Part shown: positions 16,176 through 24,577 of the stretch, piece after piece | Position numbering within the stretch: position 1 is the first letter of the stretch | Layout: every line of letters starts with the position of its first letter | DNA from: JBNKFV01 sp050289485 | GTDB taxonomy: Bacteria > Pseudomonadota > Gammaproteobacteria > Pseudomonadales > Cellvibrionaceae | Assembly: GCA_050289485.1 (NCBI GenBank) | Contig: JBNKFV010000002.1 | Span: 1-64,000 of the forward strand | Reading direction: 5' to 3' | DNA length: 64,000 bases | The notes under the pieces: generated by a model | The model's database searches: none | Told to the model about the DNA's origin: nothing | What the model saw: only the letters and a program-made list of their open reading frames with translations | Position numbers and translations under genes: made by a program

Positions 16176-17633
16176 GTGGCGTTAAAGTACTATGTTGTAC
16201 GCCGCTTCTTCGTTGTTGCCCTGCCTAAGGCAGGGCAACATACGTTGAACAAAATCCTGGCATTACTTCTGTTTTGCAGCTTTTCAGCTGGTCTACAAGC
16301 CGATGCCATTGACGATTACATCAATGCAGAACTGGTAAACCAAAAAGTGCCCGGCTTAGCGCTTGCCGTCATGCGCCACGGGCATCTCATTCGTGCACAA
16401 GGTTATGGTTTTGCCAATCTCGAACACCATGTGCCGGTGCATCCCGATACTGTGTTTAAAAGTGGCGCACTGGGTAAGCAATTTACCGCCGCTGCAGTCA
16501 TGCTATTGGTTGAAGATGGCAAGCTTGAGTTAGATGAATCCATTCGCGCCTATTTGCCCGAAGCACCAAAAACCTGGGCACCGATTACGATCCGCCAGCT
16601 GCTGAATCACACCTCTGGGCTGGCACCATTCCCGGCCGGCGACTTCCGCGCTGACTATACCGACGAAGAGTTGCTCGGCAACATTTACCCATTACCACTC
16701 ATGTTTACTGCCGGTAGTCGGTGGGGCTATAGCTATTCTGGTTATGTGGTGTTGGGTTGTGTTATCTCTCGAATCACCGGTGAGCACTACAGCAATTTGT
16801 TAGCCAAGCGTGTATTCGCGCCGCTTGAAATGCAAACCGCCCGGCTGATTGACGAAATTGCCATTGTGCCTAATCGTGCTAACGGTTATGTGTTGAATGA
16901 TGGCGAATTACAGAATCCAGAGTGGGTATCACCAACCGCGAATTCTACTGCCGACGGCTCGCTTTATCTCTCGGTGCTTGATTATGCACGTTGGGAAGCG
17001 GGTATGACCGAGGGTAAGATTCTTAACGCCCAGTCCTGGGCCGACATAGCGCGCCCTGCACAACTGGCGAGTGGCCGCACGTACCCCTACGGTTTTGGCT
17101 GGTATCTTGAGCATGAAGCCGGGCAAGATATCTGGTACCACTCGGGTGAGTGGCAAGGCTTCAAAACAGCGGCTATTCGCTATCTGGGTGATGGGTTAAC
17201 ACTGGTTGCGTTAGCCAATGGTGATGCTGCTAACCCCGACAAGATTCTACGTCATGTAGCAGGAATGCTAGATCCCAAACTGGCTCGGCCTGCTGCGTTT
17301 CCGATTAAAGATCGCGAACCAAAAATGACCAAGCAGGTGAAAAAATTGCTGCAACAATTGGCTAAAGGCAAAGCAGAGTTTGATGCATTTGCTTATGTTC
17401 CAGAGCCAGATTTCATCTACGTGGTAGGGCCTTATGAACCCCTGTTAGCCCCGCTGGGTGCACTCCGTGAACTTGCCTTGTTTGCCCGTACAGAACGCGG
17501 TAACGACAAGGTGTACCGCTATCGCGCGCGTTACGAAGGCGGTCTTGTCGATATATCGTTGAGTTACGCGCCTAGTGGCAAAATTTCAGAGATCAAACTT
17601 GTGCCTATTGAAGAGTGGAATACACCCCTTTAG
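16176..17633 (+). CDS. Serine beta-lactamase-fold protein lacking the catalytic serine
   Basis: 485 residues if read from the GTG at 16176 (GAGGT at 16166-16170). The N-terminal 40-residue leader is long. A TTG at 16244 would give a much cleaner signal peptide, NKILALLLFCSFSAGLQA, so the start is uncertain. The fold is class C beta-lactamase / D-aminopeptidase type (ITIRQLLNHTSGLAPF, YPYGFGWYLE, HSG at 322-324). In the SxxK motif, FKSGALGKQF has Ala98 where the family has the nucleophilic Ser; Lys101 is kept. The YxN motif reads Y185-S-Y187. Both changes argue for a non-catalytic or altered role. It sits in the receptor operon and may bind the receptor's ligand. Confidence 0.82.
   Translation: MALKYYVVRRFFVVALPKAGQHTLNKILALLLFCSFSAGLQADAIDDYINAELVNQKVPGLALAVMRHGHLIRAQGYGFANLEHHVPVHPDTVFKSGALGKQFTAAAVMLLVEDGKLELDESIRAYLPEAPKTWAPITIRQLLNHTSGLAPFPAGDFRADYTDEELLGNIYPLPLMFTAGSRWGYSYSGYVVLGCVISRITGEHYSNLLAKRVFAPLEMQTARLIDEIAIVPNRANGYVLNDGELQNPEWVSPTANSTADGSLYLSVLDYARWEAGMTEGKILNAQSWADIARPAQLASGRTYPYGFGWYLEHEAGQDIWYHSGEWQGFKTAAIRYLGDGLTLVALANGDAANPDKILRHVAGMLDPKLARPAAFPIKDREPKMTKQVKKLLQQLAKGKAEFDAFAYVPEPDFIYVVGPYEPLLAPLGALRELALFARTERGNDKVYRYRARYEGGLVDISLSYAPSGKISEIKLVPIEEWNTPL
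16214..16240 (+). other. Perfect 12-bp stem, 3-base loop hairpin at the start of the beta-lactamase-fold gene
   Basis: TGTTGCCCTGCC (16214-16225), a TAA loop, then the exact complement GGCAGGGCAACA (16229-16240). It lies between the receptor stop and the alternative TTG start at 16244, and includes the AGGG that would serve as ribosome site for that TTG. It may be an RNA processing or attenuation hairpin. Confidence 0.65.
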
Positions 17634-17646
17634 TGAGATGATTACC

Positions 17647-18984
17647 ATGGTCAATCGACGTAGTGTTTTAAAACAGACTTGCACATTAGCATTAGGCCTC
17701 GCGGCAAGCAGAGTCAGTGCCGGACTCGGTGTGGCTGCGCCTTTTCCCATGCGAGCTTTGCCTGCAGGTATTCGCTCTGTAATCCGTCGCGACGAAACAT
17801 TAATGCGTTTGGGTGGCGTGGGTGATGGCTATAAGATGACTTGGGGTGCTGATGACAATCTCTATGTTGCGGTTAATGATGGCACTGGCTGGATTGATCA
17901 ACCGCGCATGTTTTATGGTGCCATGTTATGGACAATCGATGGCGATATTCGCACTCCCTCATTTACTCAAGTCGAAACTTACCCTGAAGTGAGTGATGCT
18001 ACCCGGCCGGAAGATGCCCCCAAATATTATGGGCATGGCATGTTGGCGGTTAAGGGGCGTATTTATCAATTTCTCAGCACCTTGGACCAGGCTAAAGAAA
18101 GGCCACGACACTGGCAGGGTTCAAAGCTGATTTACTCCGATGATAATGGGCGCACTTGGTACAATCAGGACGGTACGACTCCCGTTACTTGGGCAGACTG
18201 GGACACGCAATCACAAAAGACCCTGACATTTTTCCAAGAACCCAACGGCAGTTTTGCACTGTTGTCGATACTGCAAATGGGCCAGGAATATTCCGAAAAC
18301 CGGGATGGCTATATTTATGTGTATGGCCTCAATGGCAATGTTGATGGTCTGATGAACGAACTGGTTATGTTCCGTGTTCCCGTTGATGATATGTTGAATC
18401 GTGATGCCTACGAATACTTTGCCGGGCATAAGGATGACGGTAGTGCCAGCTGGGCGAGTGATATCAATGCCCGTGCAGTCGTACATACTTTTCCACGTGG
18501 CTGGGTTAATGGCACTAATCTGTACGAAGGCGATTTGGTCCTGGACTCGTGGGTTCCCAGTGTGGTCTATAACAAACCACTTGATTTATACATGATGGCC
18601 AGCGCCGGTATTGGATGCGCACCCGACGGCACTGCATTTGGCAAACCGAGCTATCTGGGGTTCTGGGTGTCTTCAACGCCTTGGGGGCCATGGAGGCAGA
18701 TTCATGAAGAGACCGAATGGACGCCCGCTGGTGACCAAGAGGCTCGCTGCTATGCACCACAAATTGCACCAAAATGGATATCTGAAGATGGTACATCCTG
18801 CTGGTTGCTGTGGGCTGACTTGAAAGGTCTTCGCAAATTTGGGCAGGACATGTCACTGCTTGACGCAGCTCTGGAGAAAGCCAAAAGCCCAGAGCAGAGC
18901 AGTGCTGTTACGCTTGATTTTTTCCGTCGCTATATCCCTGGTTTTTCCTGTAACGCCCAGCGAATTGACTTAACGCTGGGCTAA
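17647..18984 (+). CDS. Tat-exported DUF4185-like beta-propeller protein
   Basis: About 446 residues from the ATG at 17647, which has GTGAG upstream and puts the twin-arginine motif NRRSVLKQ at the N-terminus; ATG 17638 is an alternative, and longer in-frame starts run into the previous gene. After the Tat signal (LALGLAASRVSAGLGVA) the chain contains repeated propeller-like strands with DDNLYVAVNDG, SKLIYSDDNGRTWYNQDG, SWVPSVVYNKPLDLYMM and YLGFWVSSTPWGPW. This resembles DUF4185 and five-bladed propeller carbohydrate-active proteins. No catalytic residues can be assigned safely. It closes the receptor operon, so a role in handling the same extracellular compound is likely (inference). Confidence 0.65.
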   Translation: MVNRRSVLKQTCTLALGLAASRVSAGLGVAAPFPMRALPAGIRSVIRRDETLMRLGGVGDGYKMTWGADDNLYVAVNDGTGWIDQPRMFYGAMLWTIDGDIRTPSFTQVETYPEVSDATRPEDAPKYYGHGMLAVKGRIYQFLSTLDQAKERPRHWQGSKLIYSDDNGRTWYNQDGTTPVTWADWDTQSQKTLTFFQEPNGSFALLSILQMGQEYSENRDGYIYVYGLNGNVDGLMNELVMFRVPVDDMLNRDAYEYFAGHKDDGSASWASDINARAVVHTFPRGWVNGTNLYEGDLVLDSWVPSVVYNKPLDLYMMASAGIGCAPDGTAFGKPSYLGFWVSSTPWGPWRQIHEETEWTPAGDQEARCYAPQIAPKWISEDGTSCWLLWADLKGLRKFGQDMSLLDAALEKAKSPEQSSAVTLDFFRRYIPGFSCNAQRIDLTLG

Positions 18985-18991
18985 CCGCTAT

Positions 18992-19022
18992 GCAGGTGTT
19001 TTTCTACAAGAAATACACCTGC
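18992..19022 (+). terminator. Hairpin after the propeller-like gene, possible terminator
   Basis: GCAGGTGT at 18992-18999 pairs with ACACCTGC at 19015-19022 around a 15-base loop, shortly after the stop at 18984. Only a weak T-rich tail follows, so it may be a weak or factor-assisted terminator. Confidence 0.45.
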
Positions 19023-19358
19023 TTCCTACTCGTGAGACGTAAAACCGCCAAACCAACAGCGTATCGCACCCAATCGTGTGGTGGCCGACGTAGCAGCGAC
19101 GGCTTGCTGGAGCATACGCATCAGTAAACCAGCGATCCATACCATTTTTTCAGTACAGAAAATCCACTCAGCTGGCTTAATCCACTCCGACTCCGCCGCT
19201 TTTCGACTTTATCGGCTTGGCCAAGGGCGCGCTATAGGACGATAGCCGGGTAGGACTGAACGCAAATACCGAGTTTAATGCGTATACTTCGCCTCATGGA
19301 GTTTGAGGGTTTCAGAAGGCTCTTTTCTTAATTTTTTGCGTGATGTCGTGAGTGGTAG
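19023..19358. other. Intergenic region between the receptor operon and the HAD phosphatase
   Basis: These 336 bases contain no recognised gene. On the minus strand one stop-free frame of nearly 60 codons without a good start runs through them and contains EWIKPAEWIF; it is not recognised and may be chance. Confidence 0.3.
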
Positions 19359-20012
19359 ATGAATATTGATACCGTAATTTTCGATATGGATGGCTTGCTG
19401 GTTAACTCAGGGCCCCTATGGAAACAGGCAGAGAAAGAAATACTGGAACCGCTGGGTGTTACCTTTTCACTGGCGCTGATGCCGCAAACATCGGGTATGA
19501 CAACAGCACAGGTTACCGAGTATTGGTATCAGCTTTTTCCATGGCAGGGCGAGTCATGTGCAGAGGTAACCGGCCGCCTGGTGAAACGGGTGGTAGAGTT
19601 AGCGTGGCAAGCTGATAGCAGTGTAGCAATGCCCGGTGTTGAGCATGCGCTAAGTATTTGTGAGCAACAGCAATGGCAAATTGGATTGGCCAGTAACGCA
19701 CCGATAGAAGTGATTAATGCGTTTACAGAATGCTTGAACCTAAAGCACCGTTTTAACGGGTTGGTGTCGGCAGAGGCGGTTGCTCAGGGTAAGCCACACC
19801 CGGCGGTATACCAGCATGCCTTGGCCCTGTTGCAGGCAGATGCCCGCAATACCATTGCCTTTGAAGATTCTGTGGCGGGTATGCAGGCAGCGCAAGGGGC
19901 AGGTATTGCCACCATTGTCGTACCTGCACCTGGCGATTACGATAACCCACAGTTTGAGGATGCAGATTACAAGTTGGCGTCTCTCCATGACTTTACGGTG
20001 GCGAACTTCTAA
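19359..20012 (+). CDS. hxpB: HAD-superfamily sugar phosphatase, HxpB (YniC)-like
   Basis: A 217-residue HAD hydrolase. Motif I is FDMDGLL with the nucleophilic Asp in VIFDMDGLLVNS, motif II is the Ser in GLASNAP, motif III is the Lys in AQGKPHPAVY, and motif IV is AFEDSVAGMQAA. The ending ATIVVPAPGDYDNPQFEDAD is close to the E. coli hexitol phosphatase HxpB, which dephosphorylates sugar and hexitol phosphates such as 2-deoxyglucose-6-phosphate. Length agrees with the family. After motif I the usual Ser-Glu is Ser-Gly, a small deviation. It is a single-gene unit followed by a strong terminator. Confidence 0.85.
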   Translation: MNIDTVIFDMDGLLVNSGPLWKQAEKEILEPLGVTFSLALMPQTSGMTTAQVTEYWYQLFPWQGESCAEVTGRLVKRVVELAWQADSSVAMPGVEHALSICEQQQWQIGLASNAPIEVINAFTECLNLKHRFNGLVSAEAVAQGKPHPAVYQHALALLQADARNTIAFEDSVAGMQAAQGAGIATIVVPAPGDYDNPQFEDADYKLASLHDFTVANF

Positions 20013-20182
20013 CAGAGTAGTAAGGTTAGCACTGATTAATAGCGAATACCTCTCGAGTATCGGTGTGCAAGTTGCTGGCCTAAAATAGCGAGAAAGTTAC
20101 CTAGCATTTTTTGTCTGGGGTGTGGTAAGGCAAAGTGAATTTGTGCAGATAATGTAACGTAATTGAATAGTGTGGGTGGTAG

Positions 20183-20217
20183 AAAAATGGCCTTTAAATT
20201 TTTCAAAGGCCATTTTT
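20183..20217. terminator. Bidirectional Rho-independent terminator
   Basis: AAAAATGGCCTTT (20183-20195) pairs with AAAGGCCATTTTT (20205-20217), with A-runs on one side and T-runs on the other. It lies between two convergent genes, the phosphatase and metE, and would stop transcription from both. Confidence 0.85.
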
Positions 20218-20248
20218 TGTTGCCAGTGATGTAGTGACTAACTATTGA

Positions 20249-22531
20249 TTACCCATTTATCTCTCTGCGTAATTGTTGGGCTGCTTGCACCATAATTTCC
20301 AGTGCAGGTGTCACTTCATCCCAAGAGCGTGTTTTAAGACCACAGTCGGGATTAATCCACAAACGTTGCAGCGGTATGTTTTTGGCCGCCAGTGTAATCA
20401 GTCGCACAATGTTTTCCACTGTGGGAATATTTGGCGAGTGTATATCGTAAACACCCGGACCAATATCGTTAGGGTAGCTCACCTGTTCAAACGCTTTTAA
20501 CAACTTCATATCGGCACGTGAGGTTTCGATGGTAATCACATCGGCATCTAGCGCGATAATGGCTTCGATAATATCGTTGAAGTTTGAATAACACATATGA
20601 GTGTGAATCTGAGTGCAATCATTCACACCGCTGGAAGCCAAACGAAATGCATTAACGGCCCAGTCTAGATAGCTGGTCTGTTGTTGTTTGCGCAACGGTA
20701 GCCCCTCGCGCAGTGCCGGTTCGTCAATTTGTACAATGCCGATGCCGGCGCTTTCTAGATCCTGAACTTCTGCACGGATAGCGAGTGCCAGTTGGTTGCA
20801 CGTTGTCGAGCGAGGTTGATCGTCGCGCACAAACGCCCAGTTGAGCAGGGTTACGGGCCCCGTAAGCATGCCTTTAACCGGTTTTTGCGTGAGTGACTGC
20901 GCGTACTGTATCCATTTTACTGTGAGTGGTGTTGGGCGGCTGATATCACCGTAAATGATCGGTGGTTTGACACAGCGTGAACCGTAAGACTGCACCCAGC
21001 CGAAGCGGGTAACCAGGCAGCCTTGCAGTTGCTCACCAAAATATTCCACCATGTCATTGCGTTCGGCTTCGCCATGTACCAGTACATCGAGCCCCGCCTG
21101 TTCCTGTCGTTCAATACAGTAACGAATTTCCTGTTGAACACGTTGTTCGTAATCGGCTTCACTGAGGTTGCCTTGGCGCCATTGTTGGCGGGTGTGACGG
21201 ATGCTGGTGGTTTGTGGAAACGAGCCAATGGTTGTGGTGGGCAGCAAAGGCAATTGCCAGTGTGTAGCCTGTTGCTGGTTGCGTTGGTTGAAGGGTGATT
21301 GTCGTTTAGCCATGGAGGGCGTTAAACCCTTAATGGCTTGTTGTATATTGACGTTATTTACATGGGCTGACAGGCGGCGTGCGTTTAGCGCGTTCAGGTT
21401 CGCTTGCAGTGCATCGGCAATAGCGTCGCGGCCGTACTCTAAGGCTGTTGCCAGCAGTTGTAGTTCCTCCAGTTTTTGTCGCGCGAAGGCCAGCCAGGGG
21501 CGAATATCCGGGTTGAGTTCAGTTTCGCTATCGAGATCAACCGGCACATGCAATAGCGAGCACGAGGGTGCCAGCCACAAACGTTGATGTAGTTGCTGGT
21601 AGATGGGTTCGAGCCAATCCAGCAGCGCGGTTAAGTTGCTCTTCCAAATATTACGCCCGTTGATAACACCCAGCGACAGTACTTTGTTGTCGTCGAGTAA
21701 TTGAATGGCTTGTTCTATCTCGTCGCGGCCGTTAACGGCATCCAGATGCAGTCCTTGTACTGGCAGGCTGCACGCCAGCGCCAAGTTGCCTTGGAGTGGG
21801 CCAAAATACGTGGTCAGCAGCAGGTTGATACTGTCGTTAGGTAAGGCCGCGTACGCGGTTTTGAAGGCATGCTGCCACGCATTCGGAAGATCGGTTACCA
21901 GAATCGGTTCCTCTATCTGCACCCACTCAATACCTTCTTGAGCGAGCGTAGTGAGTAACTGGTGGTAGGTTTGCAGCAGTTGGGGCAGCAGCGTTAAACG
22001 ATCGCTGTTGTCGGTGCTTTTGCCCAGCCACAAATAGCTTAGTGGCCCCAGTATCGCCACTTTCTGGCTGCTACGGCATACCGAGGTTTCGCCAATCTGG
22101 CTGAGCAACCGCTGCGGGTTCAGGTTAAAACACGTGTGCGCGGTGAATTCCGGCACAATGTAGTGATAGTTGGTATCGAACCATTTTGTCAGCTCTCCGG
22201 CCTGGGTGTTGTTCTCGGGGCTGTCTCCACGCGCGCGGCCACGGGCGCAGCGGAAGTAGCTGTCCAATTCATTATCGGTTGCTTTTACCGCTCGGTCTGG
22301 CAGGTTGCCCAGCGTGGCGCTCATATCCAGTACGTGATCGTAGAGGGAAAAGTCGCCTACTGTGGTTAGGCTCAAACCCTTTTGATGGTGCCAATGTTGT
22401 TGTCGTAACTGCCGGGCAGTGGTCTGTAATTGAGTCAGTGAATCGGTTCCCTGCCAGTAGGCTTCCAGGGCAAATTTCAGTTCACGGTTAGCGCCAATAC
22501 GGGGGTAACCCAGGCTGTGTGTAATCGTCAT
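20249..22531 (-). CDS. metE: Cobalamin-independent methionine synthase
   Basis: 760 residues from the ATG at 22531 (MTITHSLGYPRIGANRELKF), the standard MetE start; GGAG lies six bases before it, and the in-frame ATG at 22534 is equally possible. MetE transfers the methyl group from methyltetrahydrofolate-polyglutamate to homocysteine in the cytoplasm, without B12. The C-terminal catalytic half shows PTTTIGSFPQT, MVEYFGEQL, GPVTLLNWAFVRDDQ, QIDEPALREGLPL and the zinc-site IHTHMCYSNF and NPDCGLKTR. Its likely activator MetR is encoded nearby at 23393. Length is normal. Confidence 0.97.
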   Translation of the reverse strand: MTITHSLGYPRIGANRELKFALEAYWQGTDSLTQLQTTARQLRQQHWHHQKGLSLTTVGDFSLYDHVLDMSATLGNLPDRAVKATDNELDSYFRCARGRARGDSPENNTQAGELTKWFDTNYHYIVPEFTAHTCFNLNPQRLLSQIGETSVCRSSQKVAILGPLSYLWLGKSTDNSDRLTLLPQLLQTYHQLLTTLAQEGIEWVQIEEPILVTDLPNAWQHAFKTAYAALPNDSINLLLTTYFGPLQGNLALACSLPVQGLHLDAVNGRDEIEQAIQLLDDNKVLSLGVINGRNIWKSNLTALLDWLEPIYQQLHQRLWLAPSCSLLHVPVDLDSETELNPDIRPWLAFARQKLEELQLLATALEYGRDAIADALQANLNALNARRLSAHVNNVNIQQAIKGLTPSMAKRQSPFNQRNQQQATHWQLPLLPTTTIGSFPQTTSIRHTRQQWRQGNLSEADYEQRVQQEIRYCIERQEQAGLDVLVHGEAERNDMVEYFGEQLQGCLVTRFGWVQSYGSRCVKPPIIYGDISRPTPLTVKWIQYAQSLTQKPVKGMLTGPVTLLNWAFVRDDQPRSTTCNQLALAIRAEVQDLESAGIGIVQIDEPALREGLPLRKQQQTSYLDWAVNAFRLASSGVNDCTQIHTHMCYSNFNDIIEAIIALDADVITIETSRADMKLLKAFEQVSYPNDIGPGVYDIHSPNIPTVENIVRLITLAAKNIPLQRLWINPDCGLKTRSWDEVTPALEIMVQAAQQLRREING

Positions 22532-22750
22532 CATGCTCTCCATTTACGTAGTGCACGCATGGTAAGCAAGCTTTATCATGAAAAATAATGGTATTATTTC
22601 AATAATTGATTAACTTTATTCATGATTTGTTGGTGTCAACAGGCCTAGGTTGCTGGGTTTTGGTTTGCTGTTGTGTAGTAAGAGCCGCTTTCGTAAATGT
22701 ATTGGCTACCTATACTGATAGAAACGAATTTGCCAGGTAGGTTTGCAACT
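22532..22750. promoter_or_regulatory. Divergent promoter region of metE and the CheX-like gene
   Basis: An imperfect palindrome with TGAA at 22579 and TTCA near 22600, enclosing ATAAT / ATTAT arms, lies just upstream of metE. The MetR consensus is TGAA-N5-TTCA; here the spacing is longer, so this is only a candidate. No cobalamin riboswitch is evident in this short region. Confidence 0.4.
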
Positions 22751-23215
22751 GTGAATGTCAATTATATTAACCCAATGTTAGAGGCTACGACGTCGGTACT
22801 GAGCACAATGGCGCAACTAGAGCTGCAGCCAGGCAAACCTAGAGTGTTGAATGATTCCCTTACCATAGCCGATGTGACGGGTATTATTGACCTCAAAGGC
22901 AAGCAAATAAACGGCTGGTTGGCGGTGGGGTTTTATGAAGACACCATTCTAAAAATAGCCGAAAAAATGTTGCGAGAGGAGTTCCGTACTATCGATCATA
23001 TGGTGGTAGATCTGGTGGGGGAATTAACCAATATGATCTGTGGTAGTGCGAAGGCAATCTACGATAAAAAGGGGCTTGGTGATATTGAAATGGCATTACC
23101 CCATGTTGTCGTAGGAAAGGGTAAAACGATGGGGAGGGAGGTATTTGGCAGTATGATCGTTTTGCCATTTTCTAGCGATGTGGGTGAATTTAGCGTGGTT
23201 TTCAGCCTTTCCTAA
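22751..23215 (+). CDS. CheX-like chemotaxis phosphatase-family protein
   Basis: About 155 residues from the GTG at 22751 (NVNYINPMLEATTSVLSTMA), which has AGGTAGG about nine bases upstream; the in-frame ATG at 22697 adds an unlikely leader. The family blocks NVNYINPMLEAT, VTGIIDLKG and DLVGELTNMICGSAKAIYDK mark it as CheC/CheX/FliY type, the last one containing the usual E-x2-N pair (GELTNM). CheX dephosphorylates CheY-P, but such stand-alone copies often lie far from chemotaxis operons, as here. No chemotaxis gene is adjacent. Confidence 0.85.
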   Translation: MNVNYINPMLEATTSVLSTMAQLELQPGKPRVLNDSLTIADVTGIIDLKGKQINGWLAVGFYEDTILKIAEKMLREEFRTIDHMVVDLVGELTNMICGSAKAIYDKKGLGDIEMALPHVVVGKGKTMGREVFGSMIVLPFSSDVGEFSVVFSLS

Positions 23216-23392
23216 ACGTTGTCCAATTTGTTGTTGTCTGTGTTGACTGCGGGGTCGGAACGTAGCGGCATACCTGGTGCATTCCCCTGGCAATATCCGC
23301 AGCTCGGCAGCGTATTCGCGCGCGGATGGCTAACGCTATGCTAAATTCTGGGCAGATACTGCCTTAACTTGACTAATTTTTAAGATTATAAA

Positions 23393-24271
23393 ATGTTAGA
23401 ACGCACTCACTTGGCAATTTTGCGAGAAGTTAACCGCCAGGGCACCTTAACGGGTGCTGCCAACAAACTTTGCTTAACCCAATCTGCATTGAGCCACGCG
23501 GTTAAAAAACTGGAACAGCAAATCGGTACCCGTATTTGGATGAAAGAGGGGCGTCGCCTGCGACTGACAAGAGCTGGCGAGTATTTGCTGGGCATGGCCA
23601 ACCGTGTGCTGCCCCAGTTTGAGTATGCCGAAACCCTGATGGCGGAATACGCCGCTGGGCAGCGTGGTATTTTGCGCATTGGTATGGAATGTCATCCCTG
23701 TTATCGCTGGTTGTTAACCGTGGTAAACCCCTTTTTGGCGGCATGGCCAGACGTGGATGTGGATGTACGCCAGCGGTTTCAGTTTGGTGGCATTGGTGCA
23801 TTATTCGGTTACGACATTGATCTGTTAGTCACGCCTGATCCGCTGTTGAAAACCGGCTTGGTGTTTACGCCGGTGTTTGATTACGAACTGGTGCTGGTGG
23901 CGCATCCTGATCACCCTCTGGTCTCGCGGGACTACATAGAGCCGGCCGATCTAGCTTCACAAACCCTGATTACTTACCCGGTAGATACCGAGCGACTGGA
24001 TATATTCAGTCAGTTTTTGCTACCGGCCTGCATCATGCCGCAACGGCATAAGGTGATTGAAACCACCGATATTCTCTTACAAATGGTGGCGTCTGGCCGC
24101 GGTGTGGCAGCGCTGCCTGGCTGGTTGGTGAACGAATACGCTGCTCAGTTGCCCATAAAAGGTGTGCGTTTGGGTGCGCAGGGAGTGCACAAGCAAATTT
24201 TTGTTGGCATACGTGAAGCTGATGAGGGTATCGATTACATCCGCAGTTTTATCGAATTAAGCGCTCAATGA
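23393..24271 (+). CDS. metR: LysR family regulator MetR, activator of methionine biosynthesis
   Basis: A 292-residue LysR-type regulator. The N-terminal helix-turn-helix is GTLTGAANKLCLTQSALSHA, followed by the linker helix and a substrate-binding domain. The effector domain contains RIGMECHPCYRWL, LLVTPDPLLKTGLVFTPVFD, LASQTLITYPVDTERLDIF and GRGVAALPGWLV. These correspond block by block to E. coli MetR (IECHSCIQWL, MFDYEVRLV, LLIYPVQRSRLDV, GIAALPHWVV). MetR uses homocysteine as coactivator for metE. metE lies about 0.9 kb upstream on the other strand, with the CheX-like gene between them. Confidence 0.92.
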   Translation: MLERTHLAILREVNRQGTLTGAANKLCLTQSALSHAVKKLEQQIGTRIWMKEGRRLRLTRAGEYLLGMANRVLPQFEYAETLMAEYAAGQRGILRIGMECHPCYRWLLTVVNPFLAAWPDVDVDVRQRFQFGGIGALFGYDIDLLVTPDPLLKTGLVFTPVFDYELVLVAHPDHPLVSRDYIEPADLASQTLITYPVDTERLDIFSQFLLPACIMPQRHKVIETTDILLQMVASGRGVAALPGWLVNEYAAQLPIKGVRLGAQGVHKQIFVGIREADEGIDYIRSFIELSAQ

Positions 24272-24281
24272 AAAACTGATT

Positions 24282-24534
24282 ATGGATTTTCCGAAAGGGC
24301 AGATCTGTGTGGTTGATCATGATTAATTGATTGGTGTGGCGTTAACGCTGCAAGTAGATGATTCACGCTTTAGCAATCCGCATACTTACGACGATTTGAT
24401 TGGGCGCAGAGACGTGCTTATTAATGATGCGAGGGTGATGTGCTCTATGGGTTAGACTTGTTGATCAGTCCGCAGTATCGGGCAATCAATACCGCCGCAA
24501 AGATCTCAATGAGATTCGCTGGCTTGAAAAATAG
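24282..24534 (+). pseudogene. Decayed GNAT acetyltransferase gene fragment
   Basis: The ATG frame at 24282 reads FPKGQICVVDHD, stop, then in the same frame LIGVALTLQVDDSRFSNPHT and YDDLIGRRDVLINDA. A frame change then gives EGDVLYGLDLLISPQYR, and another gives YRRKDLNEIRWLEK and a stop. This order (FPxGQ, VxDxxxxxxxHTYDxI, EGDxLYGxD, xPxYRG) is that of the GNAT domain found fused to carbon-nitrogen hydrolases. In-frame stop, two frameshifts and missing C-terminal parts show a dead gene. Confidence 0.6.
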
Positions 24535-24577
24535 CAACTTATAAAGCGGCACCGGCGTAGCGCCGATGCCGTATGAG

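Noticed and set aside
22579..22600. Exact MetR site TGAA-N5-TTCA
   Set aside because: The TGAA and TTCA are about 15 bases apart, not 5, so it is listed only as an imperfect palindrome in the promoter region.
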